Source of the DNA: Cherax quadricarinatus | Taxonomy: Eukaryota > Arthropoda > Malacostraca > Decapoda > Parastacidae | Direction: 5' to 3' | Assembly: GCF_038502225.1 (NCBI RefSeq) | Contig: NC_091369.1 | Location: 18,392,385 to 18,456,384 of the forward strand | Length of the DNA stretch: 64,000 bases | Shown here: piece by piece, positions 20,576 to 31,592 of the stretch | How positions within the stretch are numbered: position 1 is the stretch's first letter | Layout of the letters: each line of letters begins with the position of its first letter | Program-made: the position numbers and the translations under genes | Notes under the pieces: model-generated | What the model was told of the DNA's origin: nothing | The model's input: only the letters and a program-made list of their open reading frames with translations | Database searches by the model: none

Positions 20576-21455
20576 GGATTAAGAACATAAGAAAGAAGGA
20601 ACACTGCAGCAGGCCTACTGGTCCATGCAAGGCAGGTCCAAGTCTCCTACCTGCTTAAGTCAATGCCCCAGCCTAGTCAGGTCAGGTCACATGCACTTAA
20701 GGAAGGAACACGGCAACTGACCTATTAGCACAGGCTAGTCAGGTCCAACTCACACCCACTTATGTATTTATCTAACCTATTTTTAAAACTACACAACGTT
20801 TTAGCCTCTATAACTGTACTCGGGAGTTTGTTCCACTCATCCATGACTCTATTACCAAACCAGTGCTTTCCTATATCCTTCCTGAATCTGAATTTTTTCC
20901 AACTTAAAATCATTGCTGCGAGTCCTGTCTTGGCTGGAAATTTTTAGCACGCTACATACATCCCCTTTATTTATTCCTGTTTTCCATTTATACACCTCGA
21001 TCATATCCCCCCTAATTCTACGCCTTTCGAGAGAGTGCAGATTCAGGGCCCTCAGTCTATCCTCATAGGGAAGATTTCTGATACATGGGATCATCTTTGT
21101 CATCCTCCTCTGTACGTTTTCCAGAGCATTTATATCCATTCTGTAGCACGGTGACCAGAACTGAGCAGCATAGTCTAAATGAGGCCTAACCAAGGATATA
21201 TAGAGTTGAAGAACAACCTGAGGACTTCTATTATTTATACTTCTAGATATGAAGCCAAGAATTCTGTTAGCTTTATTGCGAACACTAATGCACTGTTGTC
21301 TTGGTTTTAGATTACTGCTAACCAGAACTCCTAAATCCTTTTCGCAATCAGTAGTATTAAGATCTACATTATTTAGTTTATATGTGGCATGGTTATTTAC
21401 CTGTCCAACATTTAGAACTTTGCATTTGTCTAAGTGGAAATCAGGTTTGATCTGA
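20576..21455 (-). mobile_element. LINE family-D (CR1-like), 3' portion
   Basis: It encodes [52 protein letters not shown] and WNKLPSTVIEAKTLCSFKNR, then a 3' UTR ending in the block AACACTGCAGCAGGCC. This is the tail that the chimeric copy at 25926 has lost. Frameshifts are present near 20850. Confidence 0.85.
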
Positions 21456-21548
21456 GGTATTTAAGGGTATCTCTAATTCCTTGAATCAAGAGCCCTTTAC
21501 CAGCATCTAGACCCCCCTACTATCAAAGTAATAAAGAGAGTAACATAC

Positions 21549-21762
21549 CTGCCCATCTGCCGCCGTACTCCCGTGGCAGGTCCCTAGTGACCATCTTGGA
21601 CCAGAGATGTGTCCTGAGTCCTGTACCTACCTCCCAGGCCACACCTAGAGTCACCTTGCCCAGGTAGAAGATCCCTACCCACGACAACACCTCCTCCACC
21701 TGCCAAGCAACTTTCACCATCTCATTTATAAGCCATCTGGCAGAGTCCACAGAAACTGCCAT
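21549..21762 (-). CDS. Hsdl1: HSDL1-like short-chain dehydrogenase, exon 1 (start codon)
   Basis: The coding part is 71 codons plus one base, starting MAVSVDSARWLINEMVKVAW and ending EYGGRWA before the donor GTATGTTA (21548 downward). The N-terminal region has a hydrophobic stretch (VLSWVGIFYLGKVTLGVAW), as expected for the membrane-associated leader of HSDL1/HSD17B12-type SDRs. The ending LPREYGGRWA directly precedes the VVTGATDG Rossmann start encoded by exon 2, 9.8 kb away. The start is the first Met in the open frame; the 5' untranslated region lies within 21763-22020 and may include further upstream exons. Confidence 0.85.
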
Positions 21763-22020
21763 TGTGATTACTGAGGATCAAGTTGAGGTTTACAACTTAA
21801 GTTTATGACACTACTGGAGTATGACAGTCCTGGGTAACTAAGTCAATATTGTAGGCAAGAATCACTGAGTGTAATAAAGTGGGTAAAGGTAGACTCAGAT
21901 GATGGCAGTGACGAGGAGAGGCGAGAGTTATGGTAAGTGAGGCGAGGATGTTGATGTTGTTGGGTGTATCAGGGCCACTGACAGCATAAGCCGTATCGAG
22001 CCCGACTTCTCGATGGTATC
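21763..22020 (-). promoter_or_regulatory. Probable 5' UTR/promoter region of the HSDL1-like gene
   Basis: This is the only transposon-free sequence directly upstream of the exon 1 Met. Arthropod-type initiator matches (TCAGT) occur, but no TATA box or unique start can be assigned. A family-E tail begins at 22021. Confidence 0.35.
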
Positions 22021-22196
22021 AATCAATCAAATCAAAGTTTATTCTCTATAAGGTTTACAATGCGGGGTTTACAGATTTTGGTTACTGTGTGGTTTACATG
22101 TAATAAAATATTAATTACAGAGGGGGCCACTAGAACACCTAGCAAGGCTAGGCCAAACTTAGATTAATTCTTAACCCTAAATTATTACAAATTGTA
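22021..22196 (-). repeat. LINE family-E 3' end
   Basis: The minus strand has the family 3' segment ending ATAGAGAATAAACTTTGA followed by an A/T-rich short-repeat tail, as at 45262-45450. Confidence 0.8.
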
Positions 22197-22250
22197 AATG
22201 GTCCAAGTCGGACCGAAACGTCGTCGTAACAGCTGCTGGCATGGCCGACG
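22197..22250 (+). repeat. Penelope-like stem-loop fragment
   Basis: GGTCCAAGTCGGACCGAAAC followed by GTCGTC forms a perfect GGTCC/GGACC hairpin then GAAAC, matching hammerhead stem II plus GAAA. The CTGATGA box is missing, replaced by the family-E tail. Confidence 0.5.
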
Positions 22251-23061
22251 CGGCAGGTTGTGTAGCGGGCTAGCTGCGAGATTTTCAAGGATAGCTCCTG
22301 GTCAAAGAGGATGACCAGGTCCCTACTTAACAGAACTCAGTGTGAATGCTTTGAGAAGATACCAGAGCAGCGAACGGACATCCCAGTGCATCGTTTCAGC
22401 GTAAATAGTTGAAGTGTAGTGCAGTTTTAGAGGGTTTGGTGTTGTTGAGTCAGGACCAGTCAGCGCCTCCCCCCCTCTCGGCTGGGGGGGAGGGGGAGGG
22501 CGTGTGTAGTAAACAGTGACCCTCTCATAACGCCTCACTCCTGCGCGTCTCCCCCACCTCACCCACCCAACTCCCAGCGCCACCCCCACCTCACCCACCC
22601 AACTCCCAGCGCCACCCCATCTGTAGAGGGTACTTCTCCCCTAACCCACGATGTCAGCGATGGCACTGCAGGGAGTGCCGGGCTCACAGGAACTTCCGCT
22701 ACAGGGACAGCATCGTGGAGTTCGACCGCGAGGCAGCTGCCAGGTGTGCCACAGGCAGTGTGTACTCAGTTCCTCAAGCTTCAACATCCGTGCACACGAG
22801 GGCCTGGGATCTTCAATCAACTTGGCGTCCACCAGGACGCTGACATGTCCCTAGGACAGCTCTCCATCGGGCTGCTAACGGAGTCACTGGCTTCTTGGAC
22901 CTATTGGGGAGGGTCGATGGTGCTCGTGCAAGCAGCAGATCCCAGGGCAACTTGCTGCTGTTTGCAATGGCTGTCTGCCGAGGAGAGACAGGCAGATAGC
23001 AACATCTGTTGTTGGGGCAATGGATGAATTCCCTACTATGTTTGTTAACTGCTCATTACTC
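22251..23061. other. GC-rich block, no gene identified
   Basis: Much more GC-rich than its surroundings. It includes a C-rich/G-rich run (22466-22500) and a tandem duplication containing CCCAACTCCCAGCGCCACC (22560-22616). Open frames on both strands at 22641-23027 (plus-strand frame with GFLDLLGRVDGARAS) match nothing I recognise. Confidence 0.4.
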
Positions 23062-23165
23062 TAGTGGAAGGAGGTTCAATATTCCCAGACCCTGAACGAC
23101 TACGACCTCTACGGGAACTTCCAATGCCTCAAGACAAAAAGTCACTCCGAAGAACTCTTGGTCTC
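23062..23165 (+). mobile_element. Inverted fragment of the gypsy reverse transcriptase
   Basis: The plus strand reads [20 protein letters not shown] and [10 protein letters not shown], the same segment that occurs on the minus strand at about 25172-25275. It abuts the LTR at 23166. Confidence 0.85.
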
Positions 23166-23504
23166 TGTTGTGATAGAAACACAGGCCTTATCTCTAGGCT
23201 TTATTGAACATAGAATCTTCATAGTACTTCTGCAACAACAAAATATAATGACTAGTACATCTAATAATAGCTTCTACAGGGATGGTGATGTCTTGCATAT
23301 GTCAAGAGAAAAGTTATAACTACAGGCCACATATTTAAACTCACCATGTAATCTGCATCGCTGATAAATGGATAAAGTAGGAGAGAATCACACACCATGT
23401 GTTGGTGCCCATGACACACACCAAACTGTTGTTGTTGTTAAGGGCCCCTAGAGGTGGTGCAGTATTATCCTGCTGCTGCTCCCCACAGGACCAGTATCAC
23501 TACA
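23166..23504 (-). repeat. Putative 3' LTR of the gypsy element
   Basis: On the minus strand it starts TGTAGTGATACTGGTCC and ends TTTCTATCACAACA, 339 bp, with TG...CA termini and short inverted tips. It is directly preceded by a purine tract AGAAGGGGGAGAT, the expected polypurine primer site, just after the pol stop codon. No partner 5' LTR is in the window. Confidence 0.75.
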
Positions 23505-23523
23505 ATCTCCCCCTTCTAAAATA

Positions 23524-26500
23524 TCAGAGACAGTAATCTCCCAAACTGTTAGGTGGGCGATGTACACGTCCCGACCTTCGTAGCCCTTGAGCCTCTTCAC
23601 CAGGTTCGATATTTTCCAGCGGGGTTTGATTAACTGCTGGAGCAGAATCCTCTATTTCCATAGGGGTAGTCTCAAGGGGCTTTCCAGGAGAAAACGAAGC
23701 ATCTTTCACATCTATTGGTGTATCTTGAGATTCCACACTAATAGGGATTTCAACTGGGGCTAAATGTCTTGTAGATACTGTAGTCTCTTCACCATTTTGG
23801 TAGCGAATGTGGGCGTAATGTGGATTAGCTTGCAGGAGCTCTACCTCTTCCACTAAAGGATCCGTCTTGTTCATCCTACGGTGACTCTTCAGGAGAACGG
23901 GTCCAGGATGACATAACCAAGTGGGCACGGAGGCTCCCGTAGAGGAACGACGTGAATAGTTGAGGAGTCTTTCATGAGGGGTTGCATTAGTAGCTGTGCA
24001 CAGCAGTGATCTAATAGAGTGAAGAGCATCAGGTAGGACAGTTTGCCAGTGTTGAACAGGTAGATTGCGCGACTTTAATGTCATTGTAACTGCCTTCCAT
24101 ATAGTACCATTGAACCGCTCCACTTGACCATTGCCTTGAGGGTTGTAGCTTGTTGTTCTGCTGCAGGCAATACCTTTGCTAGCCAAAAACTCCTGAAGTT
24201 CGTTACTCATGAACGAGGATCCCCTGTCTGAATGGATATAAGCTGGCATACCAAAAATAGAGAACAACTGTGAAAGACAACTAATAACAGTTGAAGCAGC
24301 CATATTTGCACAGGGGAATACAAAGGGAAACCTTGAATATTCATCTACTATGTTAAGGAAATACCTATTCTGATTTGTGCTTGGTAGAGGTCCTTTGAAA
24401 TCTATATTCAATCTTTCGAAAGGCTGGGTGGATTTTATGAGATGAGTCTTCTCTGGCTGATGAAAGTTTGGCTTGCACTCTGCACATACTCTGCATGCTC
24501 TGATCACTTGTCGCACATCTTCCACTGAGTAGGGCATGTTCTTTGATTTGACAAAATGGTACAGGCGTGTAACTCCTGGGTGACACAAAGCCTTGTGGAG
24601 AGCTGAGAGTGATTGCAAATCATGACATGCTGCTCCACAGTGGGACCTAGAGAATGCATCAGGTGAGATGTTCTCTTGACCCGGTCGGTACAGAATATCA
24701 AAGTCATAACACGATAGTTCCATCCTCCAGCGTAATATCTTGTCATTCTTTATCTTACTTTTGTGCCTCTTGTCGAACATATACATCACGGACCGTTGGT
24801 CAGTCCTTATGGTGAAATGTCTACCAGTTAAATAATGCCTCCAGTGGCGAACTGCTTCTATGATGGCCTGGGCTTCCTTTTCTACAGCAGCATAACATTT
24901 CTCTGATCCTTGAAAAGTTCTCGAAAAGAAGGCTACTGGTCGTCCTGCCTGAGGTAAGACTGCAGCAATGGCAATGTCAGATGCATCCGTTTCCACTTCG
25001 AATGGTAGGGACTCATCAATGGCTTGAACTACTGAGTTTTCAATGTCCTGTTTGAGAGTATGGAAAGCGGCTTCTGCTTCCTTTGTCACAGGAAATGTGG
25101 TAGCACTCAATGGGCGGACTTTACTTGAATAGTTGTAGATCCATTGTGAGTAATAAGCAAAGAGACCAAGAGTTCTTCGGAGTGACTTTTTGTCTTGAGG
25201 CATTGGAAGTTCCCGTAGAGGTCGTAGTCGTTCAGGGTCTGGGAATATTGAACCTCCTTCCACTACATAACCAAAGATGCTAAGCCTTTTAGTTGAAAAA
25301 GTGCACTTTTCCTCATTGTAACTGATATTTTTCTTCTTGGCGGCTTCCAAAAACTTATCAAGGTTTGCATCATGTTCCTCCTGGGTCTTGCCACAAATGG
25401 TAACATTATCTAAATACGCGTAGGTTCCCATGAGTTGCTCTTCCTGAATGAGTGAATCCATAATTCGTTGGAAGCAGGCTACCCCATTGGTGACTCCAAA
25501 AGGGACTCTGGTAAACTGATACAGGCCATCACTAGCCTGAAACGCTGTGTATGGTTTATCTTCATTCCTTATAGGGACTTGATGATAGGCACTCTGCAGA
25601 TCAATTGTGCTAAACACGTAGTACTGAGCAATTTTGTTCACTGTATCGTCAATTCGAGGTAGAGGGTACCCATCAAGAAGTGTAAATTTGTTGATTGTCT
25701 CAGAGTAATCGATAGCCAGTCTCCGTTTCCTATAACCATCTTTAACAACAACAACCTGTGCACGCCAAGGGGAATCACTCGGTTCTATAATACCCTCCTT
25801 CAGCAGCCTCTGAGTTTCTTTCTCAATGAACATCCGATCCTCATAAGAATAGCGGCGTGACTTAGCTGATATAGGATGGCAATCCGCGGTAAGATTTGCA
25901 AACAGCTTTGGTGGGTCTGCCCTTAAGGCTTTAAGTCTATCTTCATACGGGAGGTTCCTTACACAGTAAATCATTTTAGTCATTCTTCTCTGTATGTTCT
26001 CTAATGAGTCTATGTCCATCCTGTAGTAAGGGGACCAAAACTGAGCAGCATAATCTAAATGAGGCCTCACTAGTGATGTATAGAGCTGTAAAATAACTTT
26101 TGGACTTCTGTTACTTATACTTCTTGAGATAAATCCAAGTAATCTGTTGGCCTTGTTGCGCACACTAAGGCACTGCTGTCTTGGCTTTAGATTTCTGCTT
26201 ACCATGACTCCCAAGTCTTTTTCACATTCTGTATGACCAAGCTCTACTTCACCTAGATTATAGCTTCGAGGATTATTTTCATTACCAAGGGCAAGTACCT
26301 GACACTTATCCACATTAAACTTCATCTGCCATTTTTCAGACCAAGACATTAATTTGTTCAAATCGTCGTGGAGTTCATTGATATCCTCCTCAGAGTGAAT
26401 TATACGGCCTATCTTTGTATCATCAGCAAACTTACTCATGTCACTAGTAATCCCTTCATCAAGGTCATTAATGTAAATTATGAACAGGAGAGGGCCCAAA

Positions 26501-27246
26501 ACTGATCCTTGTGGAACGCCACTAGTGACTAATCCCCATTCAGATTTCAATCCATTAATGGTAACTCTCTGCTTTCTATTGGTAAGCCATGCCTCAATCC
26601 ATGCTAGAACTTTACCTCCTATACCATGAGCTGCCACTTTTCTTAAGAGTCTCTTGTGAGGTACTCTGTCGAAGGCTTTATTAAAATCCAAATAAACAAT
26701 ATCATATTCCTTATCACTGTCAACTGCCTCAAATGTTCTATTGAAGAACGTCAGTAAGTTTGTCAGGCAGGAACGACCTCTCGTGAATCCATGCTGAGAT
26801 TCATTTATCAAGTTATGCTCTTCAAGGTGACTTCTGATAATGTCAGCTATAATTGATTCTAATAACTTGCCCACTATAGATGTCAGGCTTATTGGACGGT
26901 AATTTGAAGGAGTGGACTTATCCCCTGATTTGAATATAGGAACCACATTAGCCATCTTCCACAACTCTGGCACAACACTGGTAAGGATGGACGCATTGAA
27001 TACACTCGTTAATGGCTGACTAAGCTCCATCTTGCATTCCTTAAGTACCCTTGAAAACAACTCATCGGGTCCCGGGGACTTATTTTGTTTCAGTTTGTCT
27101 ATCTGTTTAATAACCATGTCCCTCGTGACAGTAATATTAGTTAACTTAAATTCATCAGGAACTAAATAATTGTTAATTACTGGAATCTCATTTACATCTT
27201 CCTGTGTAAAAACTGACAAAAAATAGTCATTAAATAAGGAACACAT
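23524..27246 (-). CDS. In-frame fusion: LINE-D reverse transcriptase + Ty3/gypsy pol, 1240 aa
   Basis: Residues 1 to ~440 are the CR1-like LINE RT ([42 protein letters not shown], catalytic FADDT near 273, thumb [15 protein letters not shown]). At about 25922-25928, after YEDRLKAL, the sequence switches without frame loss to a gypsy pol lacking gag and protease: RT ([33 protein letters not shown] near 611), RNase H (ETDASD near 754, RTDQ, PDAFSR), integrase with an H/C zinc region (CRVCAEC) and D-D-35-E at about 948, 1005 and 1041 ([23 protein letters not shown]), then a tail with [10 protein letters not shown]. The polypurine tract and LTR follow. Residue YLDN departs from the usual YxDD. 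The fusion is inferred to be an insertion or recombination product, not a designed protein; an assembly join is possible. Confidence 0.88.
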   Translation of the reverse strand: MCSLFNDYFLSVFTQEDVNEIPVINNYLVPDEFKLTNITVTRDMVIKQIDKLKQNKSPGPDELFSRVLKECKMELSQPLTSVFNASILTSVVPELWKMANVVPIFKSGDKSTPSNYRPISLTSIVGKLLESIIADIIRSHLEEHNLINESQHGFTRGRSCLTNLLTFFNRTFEAVDSDKEYDIVYLDFNKAFDRVPHKRLLRKVAAHGIGGKVLAWIEAWLTNRKQRVTINGLKSEWGLVTSGVPQGSVLGPLLFIIYINDLDEGITSDMSKFADDTKIGRIIHSEEDINELHDDLNKLMSWSEKWQMKFNVDKCQVLALGNENNPRSYNLGEVELGHTECEKDLGVMVSRNLKPRQQCLSVRNKANRLLGFISRSISNRSPKVILQLYTSLVRPHLDYAAQFWSPYYRMDIDSLENIQRRMTKMIYCVRNLPYEDRLKALRADPPKLFANLTADCHPISAKSRRYSYEDRMFIEKETQRLLKEGIIEPSDSPWRAQVVVVKDGYRKRRLAIDYSETINKFTLLDGYPLPRIDDTVNKIAQYYVFSTIDLQSAYHQVPIRNEDKPYTAFQASDGLYQFTRVPFGVTNGVACFQRIMDSLIQEEQLMGTYAYLDNVTICGKTQEEHDANLDKFLEAAKKKNISYNEEKCTFSTKRLSIFGYVVEGGSIFPDPERLRPLRELPMPQDKKSLRRTLGLFAYYSQWIYNYSSKVRPLSATTFPVTKEAEAAFHTLKQDIENSVVQAIDESLPFEVETDASDIAIAAVLPQAGRPVAFFSRTFQGSEKCYAAVEKEAQAIIEAVRHWRHYLTGRHFTIRTDQRSVMYMFDKRHKSKIKNDKILRWRMELSCYDFDILYRPGQENISPDAFSRSHCGAACHDLQSLSALHKALCHPGVTRLYHFVKSKNMPYSVEDVRQVIRACRVCAECKPNFHQPEKTHLIKSTQPFERLNIDFKGPLPSTNQNRYFLNIVDEYSRFPFVFPCANMAASTVISCLSQLFSIFGMPAYIHSDRGSSFMSNELQEFLASKGIACSRTTSYNPQGNGQVERFNGTIWKAVTMTLKSRNLPVQHWQTVLPDALHSIRSLLCTATNATPHERLLNYSRRSSTGASVPTWLCHPGPVLLKSHRRMNKTDPLVEEVELLQANPHYAHIRYQNGEETTVSTRHLAPVEIPISVESQDTPIDVKDASFSPGKPLETTPMEIEDSAPAVNQTPLENIEPGEEAQGLRRSGRVHRPPNSLGDYCL

Positions 27247-27502
27247 TTCCAGTTCATTATCCGTCAGCTGTCCATTCCCGATTTCAGAGGTCCTACTTTT
27301 TCCTTCACCTTCGTCCTATACACTTGAAAGAACCCCTTTGGATTAGTCTTTGATTCATTAGCAACTCTAATTTCATAGTCACGTTTAGCCTTTCTAATCG
27401 CCTTTTTTACTTCTCTTTTAAGCTGAACATATTGGTCAGTAAGGTTAACCTCTCCTCTTCTGATGCGCCTATAAATTCCCCTTTTCTCCCCTAATAGATG
27501 CT

Positions 27503-28585
27503 TTAGCCTCCTGTTAACCCATTTGGGATCGTTATTATAAGACCTAATTTCTCTCTCTGGGGAATGTATATACTCTGGGCACTGTGTACATTATTAAGAA
27601 AACAATCATAAAAGCAGATCCCTTCATATTCATAAGTATGATTGTCGTCAATAAAATCATTAGCTAGATAACCCCAATCAAGATTAGACAGATGTTCCCT
27701 AAGTCCATTATAATCGGCAGAACGAAAATCAGGGATTTTTACTGTATTATCATTATTCTTGCATTCCCAATTAATGCTAAAAGTGATGGATTTGTGATCA
27801 CTTGCACCAAGCTCTTCAGTGATCTCCAGATTATTCACGAGTGTTTCCTTATTTGACAAGACTAGGTCTAGCAAATTATTACCCCTGGTAGGCTCAGTTA
27901 CACTCTGTTTCAGAAAACAGTCCTGAACTGTTTCCATGAAGTCACTGGACTCTAGATTACCTGTCAAAGAATTCCAGTCAATTTGGCTGAAGTTAAAGTC
28001 CCCTACTATGACTATGTTACTGTGTCCAGAAGCCCTAACAATTTCGTCCCAAAGAAGTCTCCCTCTATCGTGATCCAATCCTGGAGGTCGGTATATTACA
28101 CCTAGAATTAGTTTTTCTTGACCCTCCACGAACTCTACCCAAACAGACTCTGTTACTGCTCCATCTATTTTTATACCTGTTTTTATGCAACAATTAATAT
28201 TTTCTCGAACATACAATGCAACTCCTCCCCCCTTCCCATTACATCTATCCACATTGAACAACTTAAATCCCTGAATATTACACTCAGCAGTCATATCCCG
28301 ACTCTTTAAATCATACCACGTTTCAGTTAATGCAATGATATAAAAGTTCCCAGCACATGCTACCAAACGTAGTTCATTAATTTTATTTCTTGCACTTCGA
28401 CTGTTAGCATAAAATACCATCATATGTTTTTTCTTCTTCACATTTTTCCTATTCATCTTTGTTTTTACACAATTTCTGAAATTATCATTACCCAGAGTTA
28501 CTCCATGACAGTTACTATTAAGATTCTTAATATCAGAGCATAAGTCAATATATCCATCCTCATTATTAATCATTTCTAAACCCAT
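27503..28585 (-). pseudogene. LINE family-D endonuclease domain, 360 codons
   Basis: AP-like endonuclease with MVFYANSRSARNKINEL, ALTETWYD, GVIYRPPG, VIVGDFNFSQIDW and GASDHKSI, covering the catalytic Asn, Glu, Asp-Asn and Asp-His. It ends at a frameshift near 27530; the next frame continues the linker (WVNRRLKHLLGEKRGIYRR) toward the RT at 27246. EN and RT are therefore one ORF2 broken by about two frameshifts. The Met at 28585 lies 15 bp after the ORF1 stop. Confidence 0.88.
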
Positions 28586-28599
28586 ACCTCTAACTAATC

Positions 28600-29002
28600 C
28601 TAGTTTAAAGTCCTAACAACCCCCTCAACTGATTTAGCAAGAAAACCCACACCTGCCCTGGATAAGTGAACCCCATCCCAGGCATACATTTCATTTCGGC
28701 CATAGAAGTTGTCCCAGTTGTCAATGAATGGTACTGCATTATCCTTACAGTGTTTATCCAGCCAACAATTAATACCAATTGCTCTGGACAACCATTCATT
28801 ACCAACACCTCTTCTTGGCAAAATGCCACATATAACAGGGCGCCCCCCCTTCTTCCTAATCATGTCTATAGCTGTCCTGAACTTTCTAACTAAATCCTCA
28901 CTTCTACGCTTGCCTACATCATTGCCTCCAGCACTGAGGCAAATAATAGGATTGATCCCATTACCGTTCATGATGTTGTCAAGCCGGCTAACAATGTCCT
29001 CC
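28600..29002 (-). pseudogene. LINE family-D ORF1: SGNH (GDSL-type) hydrolase domain, 5' truncated
   Basis: The open frame has ICLSAGGNDVGKRRSEDLVR (block III G-N-D), a RPVICGILPRRG strand, and AWDGVHLSRAGVGFLAKS, with the block V D-x-x-H dyad. Esterase-type ORF1 proteins are known in CR1/L2-group LINEs. The Ser-bearing block I is missing because a family-E LINE abuts at 29003. The frame continues upstream of the first Met (28971) to the junction (DIVSRLDNIMNG). Confidence 0.8.
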
Positions 29003-29870
29003 TATTTATTTATCCATACCTCACCTATGCTATTTGTGCTTGGGGATCAACTGCAGCAACACACCTAAAGCCAATAATAACCCAACAAAAAGCTGCAGTA
29101 AGAATCACTAAATCCCATCCCTGTCAACACCCCCCCCCCCACTCTTCATTGATCTAAACTTACTCCCTGTTCAGTACATCCACACTTACTACTGTGCAAT
29201 CTACATCTACAGGACCTTAAACTCCAATATCAACCTTGACCAAAAACGCTTTCTTGATAGTTGTGACAGAACCCACAGGCATAACACCAGACATAAACAT
29301 CTCTATGACATTCCCCGTGTCCGACTAAACCTTTACAAAAATTCAATGTATGTCAAAGGCCCTAAAATCTGGAACACCCTACCTGAGAACTCTAGAACTG
29401 CAGACACATTCATCACCTTCAAAACTACCATTAGAAAACATCTTATCTCCCTGATACACCCCATCAACTAACTACACGAATACCACCTGGTGGTTCACAC
29501 TTTCACTCACCCATTTGACCATAAACAGAAATATTAATCTCAATCTTAAAATAATGAATCCTATGATACTCCAATACTGAAACTATGTACTGTGCCAAAA
29601 CAAAAGCATTCACATTGCTAAACTCACAAACTAGTATTTAGTCACTTAGCCATAATACCAACTTACCTCATAATTTTTAATATTTTAAAATAAAGAATTA
29701 AACTAAGTCTGCCTGAAATGCCTAGCCATGCTAGGCGTTCTAGTGGTACACTCTGTAATCATTATTTAACTACATGTAAACCACACAACAACCAAATTCT
29801 GTAAATTCAACATTGTAATCTTTATAGAGAATAAACTTTGAATTTGAATTTGAACCTGAATAAACTTGCT
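29003..29870 (+). mobile_element. LINE family-E, 5'-truncated 3' portion
   Basis: It begins in the RT thumb (LFIYPYLTYAICAWGSTAAT in shifted frames), has a poly-C slip near 29130 and the 3' tail TAGAGAATAAACTTTGAATT with TTTGAA repeats. It matches 45262-46140 inverted. Confidence 0.85.
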
Positions 29871-30649
29871 TACTTCCTTACAATGAAATAAGGAAAAAGT
29901 TCAGTGTACCATTAACACATAGACAAGGCGGTCCATTTTCTGTCTTATTTTATATCTAATTCTAAAAGTTATTTCATAATATAACGTCAGATATTCTTTA
30001 ACACAATGTTTATTAATTACAGTCTTGAGCCAAATAAAAGCAAGAACCTAATACAAATACTTCTTGTTCTTAAAACCCGACAGAAGTGAACTTAGCAGTC
30101 ACATCTAGTATCAAGAATTTTCTAAAAAAAATTTATGCTATTAAAATATGTTAGAAACAAATAATCAATAATTTTAACAATCTGTCGTGTTGATATTTTA
30201 ATTACATTATTTATAATATAATAAAAATATAAAAATAAGTTTACACTCAATAGAAATACATAGATATATAAAAGTATCAATTATTTGAAGTCCGCAGTCT
30301 TTCAATCCCTATATATAGAAGTTCCAAAATACTAGTCTCTCGGAAGCGGTGTCTAGTAGACACACGAACATTGATCGGTCAGCTTTGCTCTGATCTGCTC
30401 GCTAGTGTCACATTCGCTTCCATATACTGGCTCCCGCTGCCTTGCCGCACGGTTGAGCTGCTCCTCTCGGGCTGTGGTTGTCCTCTCCCGTAGCATCTGT
30501 CTTCATGCTAGCCTTGATTCATATCATACAAGGGGGGGTTGATAATCGATTAATTCCGACGCTTCCAGTCGAGCGGCCCTGCATGTGGCAGGTTGCCATC
30601 TTTTTAAAAATAATCTATGCGTTATTAAAACTGTAGCATATTGGTAGTT
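29871..30649. other. No gene seen
   Basis: AT-rich to about 30300; 30340-30560 is more GC-balanced but has no recognisable coding sequence or repeat. Confidence 0.55.
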
Positions 30650-30775
30650 AGTTTAATATGTTTATTATGCACCCCATACCCATCCTGTGGGCGGTAGTCA
30701 AAAGATTACAGAGGTACATAATGGGTCCAGGGACTGGGCCTCAAAGTTTTGATAGCTGAGCAAATTACAGAGGTA

Positions 30776-31024
30776 ATGAATTCACAATTTACAAAGGTAA
30801 TGAACTCACAATTTACAAAGGTAATGAACTCCAGGTAGGTCTAGTCACAATCATGACAAGTTACAAAGGTATTTACAGATTACAGAGGTACACAATGGGT
30901 CCAGGGACCGGGCTCCAAAGTTTTGATGGCTGAACTAGGTACAAGGTAATGAACTCACAAGTTACAAAGGTAATGAACTCACAAGTTACAAAGGTAATGA
31001 ACTCACAAGTTACAAAGGTAATGA
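30776..31024. repeat. 24 bp tandem/interspersed repeats in LINE F 3' region
   Basis: Units of TTACAAAGGTAATGAACTCA occur several times around 30776-30835 and 30945-31024, separated by a second copy of GGTCCAGGGACYGGGC. Confidence 0.85.
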
Positions 31025-31156
31025 ATACTGTAAGAATGGTTACTTATGTTTATACATGGCTGCAATCATGAACAAATTTTAGAGTAATGAGCAATTCACA
31101 CTTCCACACCCGGTCACAACTGTAGTGAGTTATTGGTGCAAATGTTGATTGCTGAG

Positions 31157-31158
<2 letters not shown>

Positions 31159-31205
<47 letters not shown>

Positions 31206-31246
31206 TACAATTCATACACACACACACATAAACACACACACACACA

Positions 31247-31316
<70 letters not shown>

Positions 31317-31394
31317 CATACACACGCACACACACTCATACACACACACGCACTCATACACACACACGCACTCATACACACACACACACTCATA

Positions 31395-31478
<84 letters not shown>

Positions 31479-31500
31479 CACACACTCATACACATACACA

Positions 31501-31571
<71 letters not shown>
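31159..31571. repeat. Compound (TC)n-(CA)n microsatellite, ~410 bp
   Basis: A TC run (31159-31182) is followed by nearly continuous CA dinucleotides with CTCATACA interruptions. Open frames through it on both strands are artefacts. Confidence 0.97.
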
Positions 31572-31574
<3 letters not shown>

Positions 31575-31592
31575 CACATATGTGGTAATGCT

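Larger units (their letters stand above)
11761..21548 (-). other. Intron 1 of the HSDL1-like gene, filled with transposons
   Basis: The 9788 bp intron has donor GTATGT (21548) and acceptor CAG (11763-11761). It contains a pogo-like element, SINEs, two Penelope end fragments, a family-A LINE, family-E and D LINE fragments and a 322 bp TA-flanked element. Stretches 11764-12009 and 12069-12275 show no gene. Confidence 0.8.

Noticed and set aside
11638..21762. Calling the dehydrogenase HSD17B12 (3-oxoacyl-CoA reductase)
   Set aside because: The N-terminal leader and the [20 protein letters not shown] wording fit HSDL1 better; HSD17B12 remains an alternative until later exons are seen.
22641..23027. 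A host gene in the GC-rich block
   Set aside because: Frames exist on both strands but no family match, splice pattern or start context decides between them; reported only as an unexplained region.
30776..31024. CRISPR-like direct repeats
   Set aside because: Units are 24 bp, partly contiguous without unique spacers, in a eukaryotic LINE 3' region.
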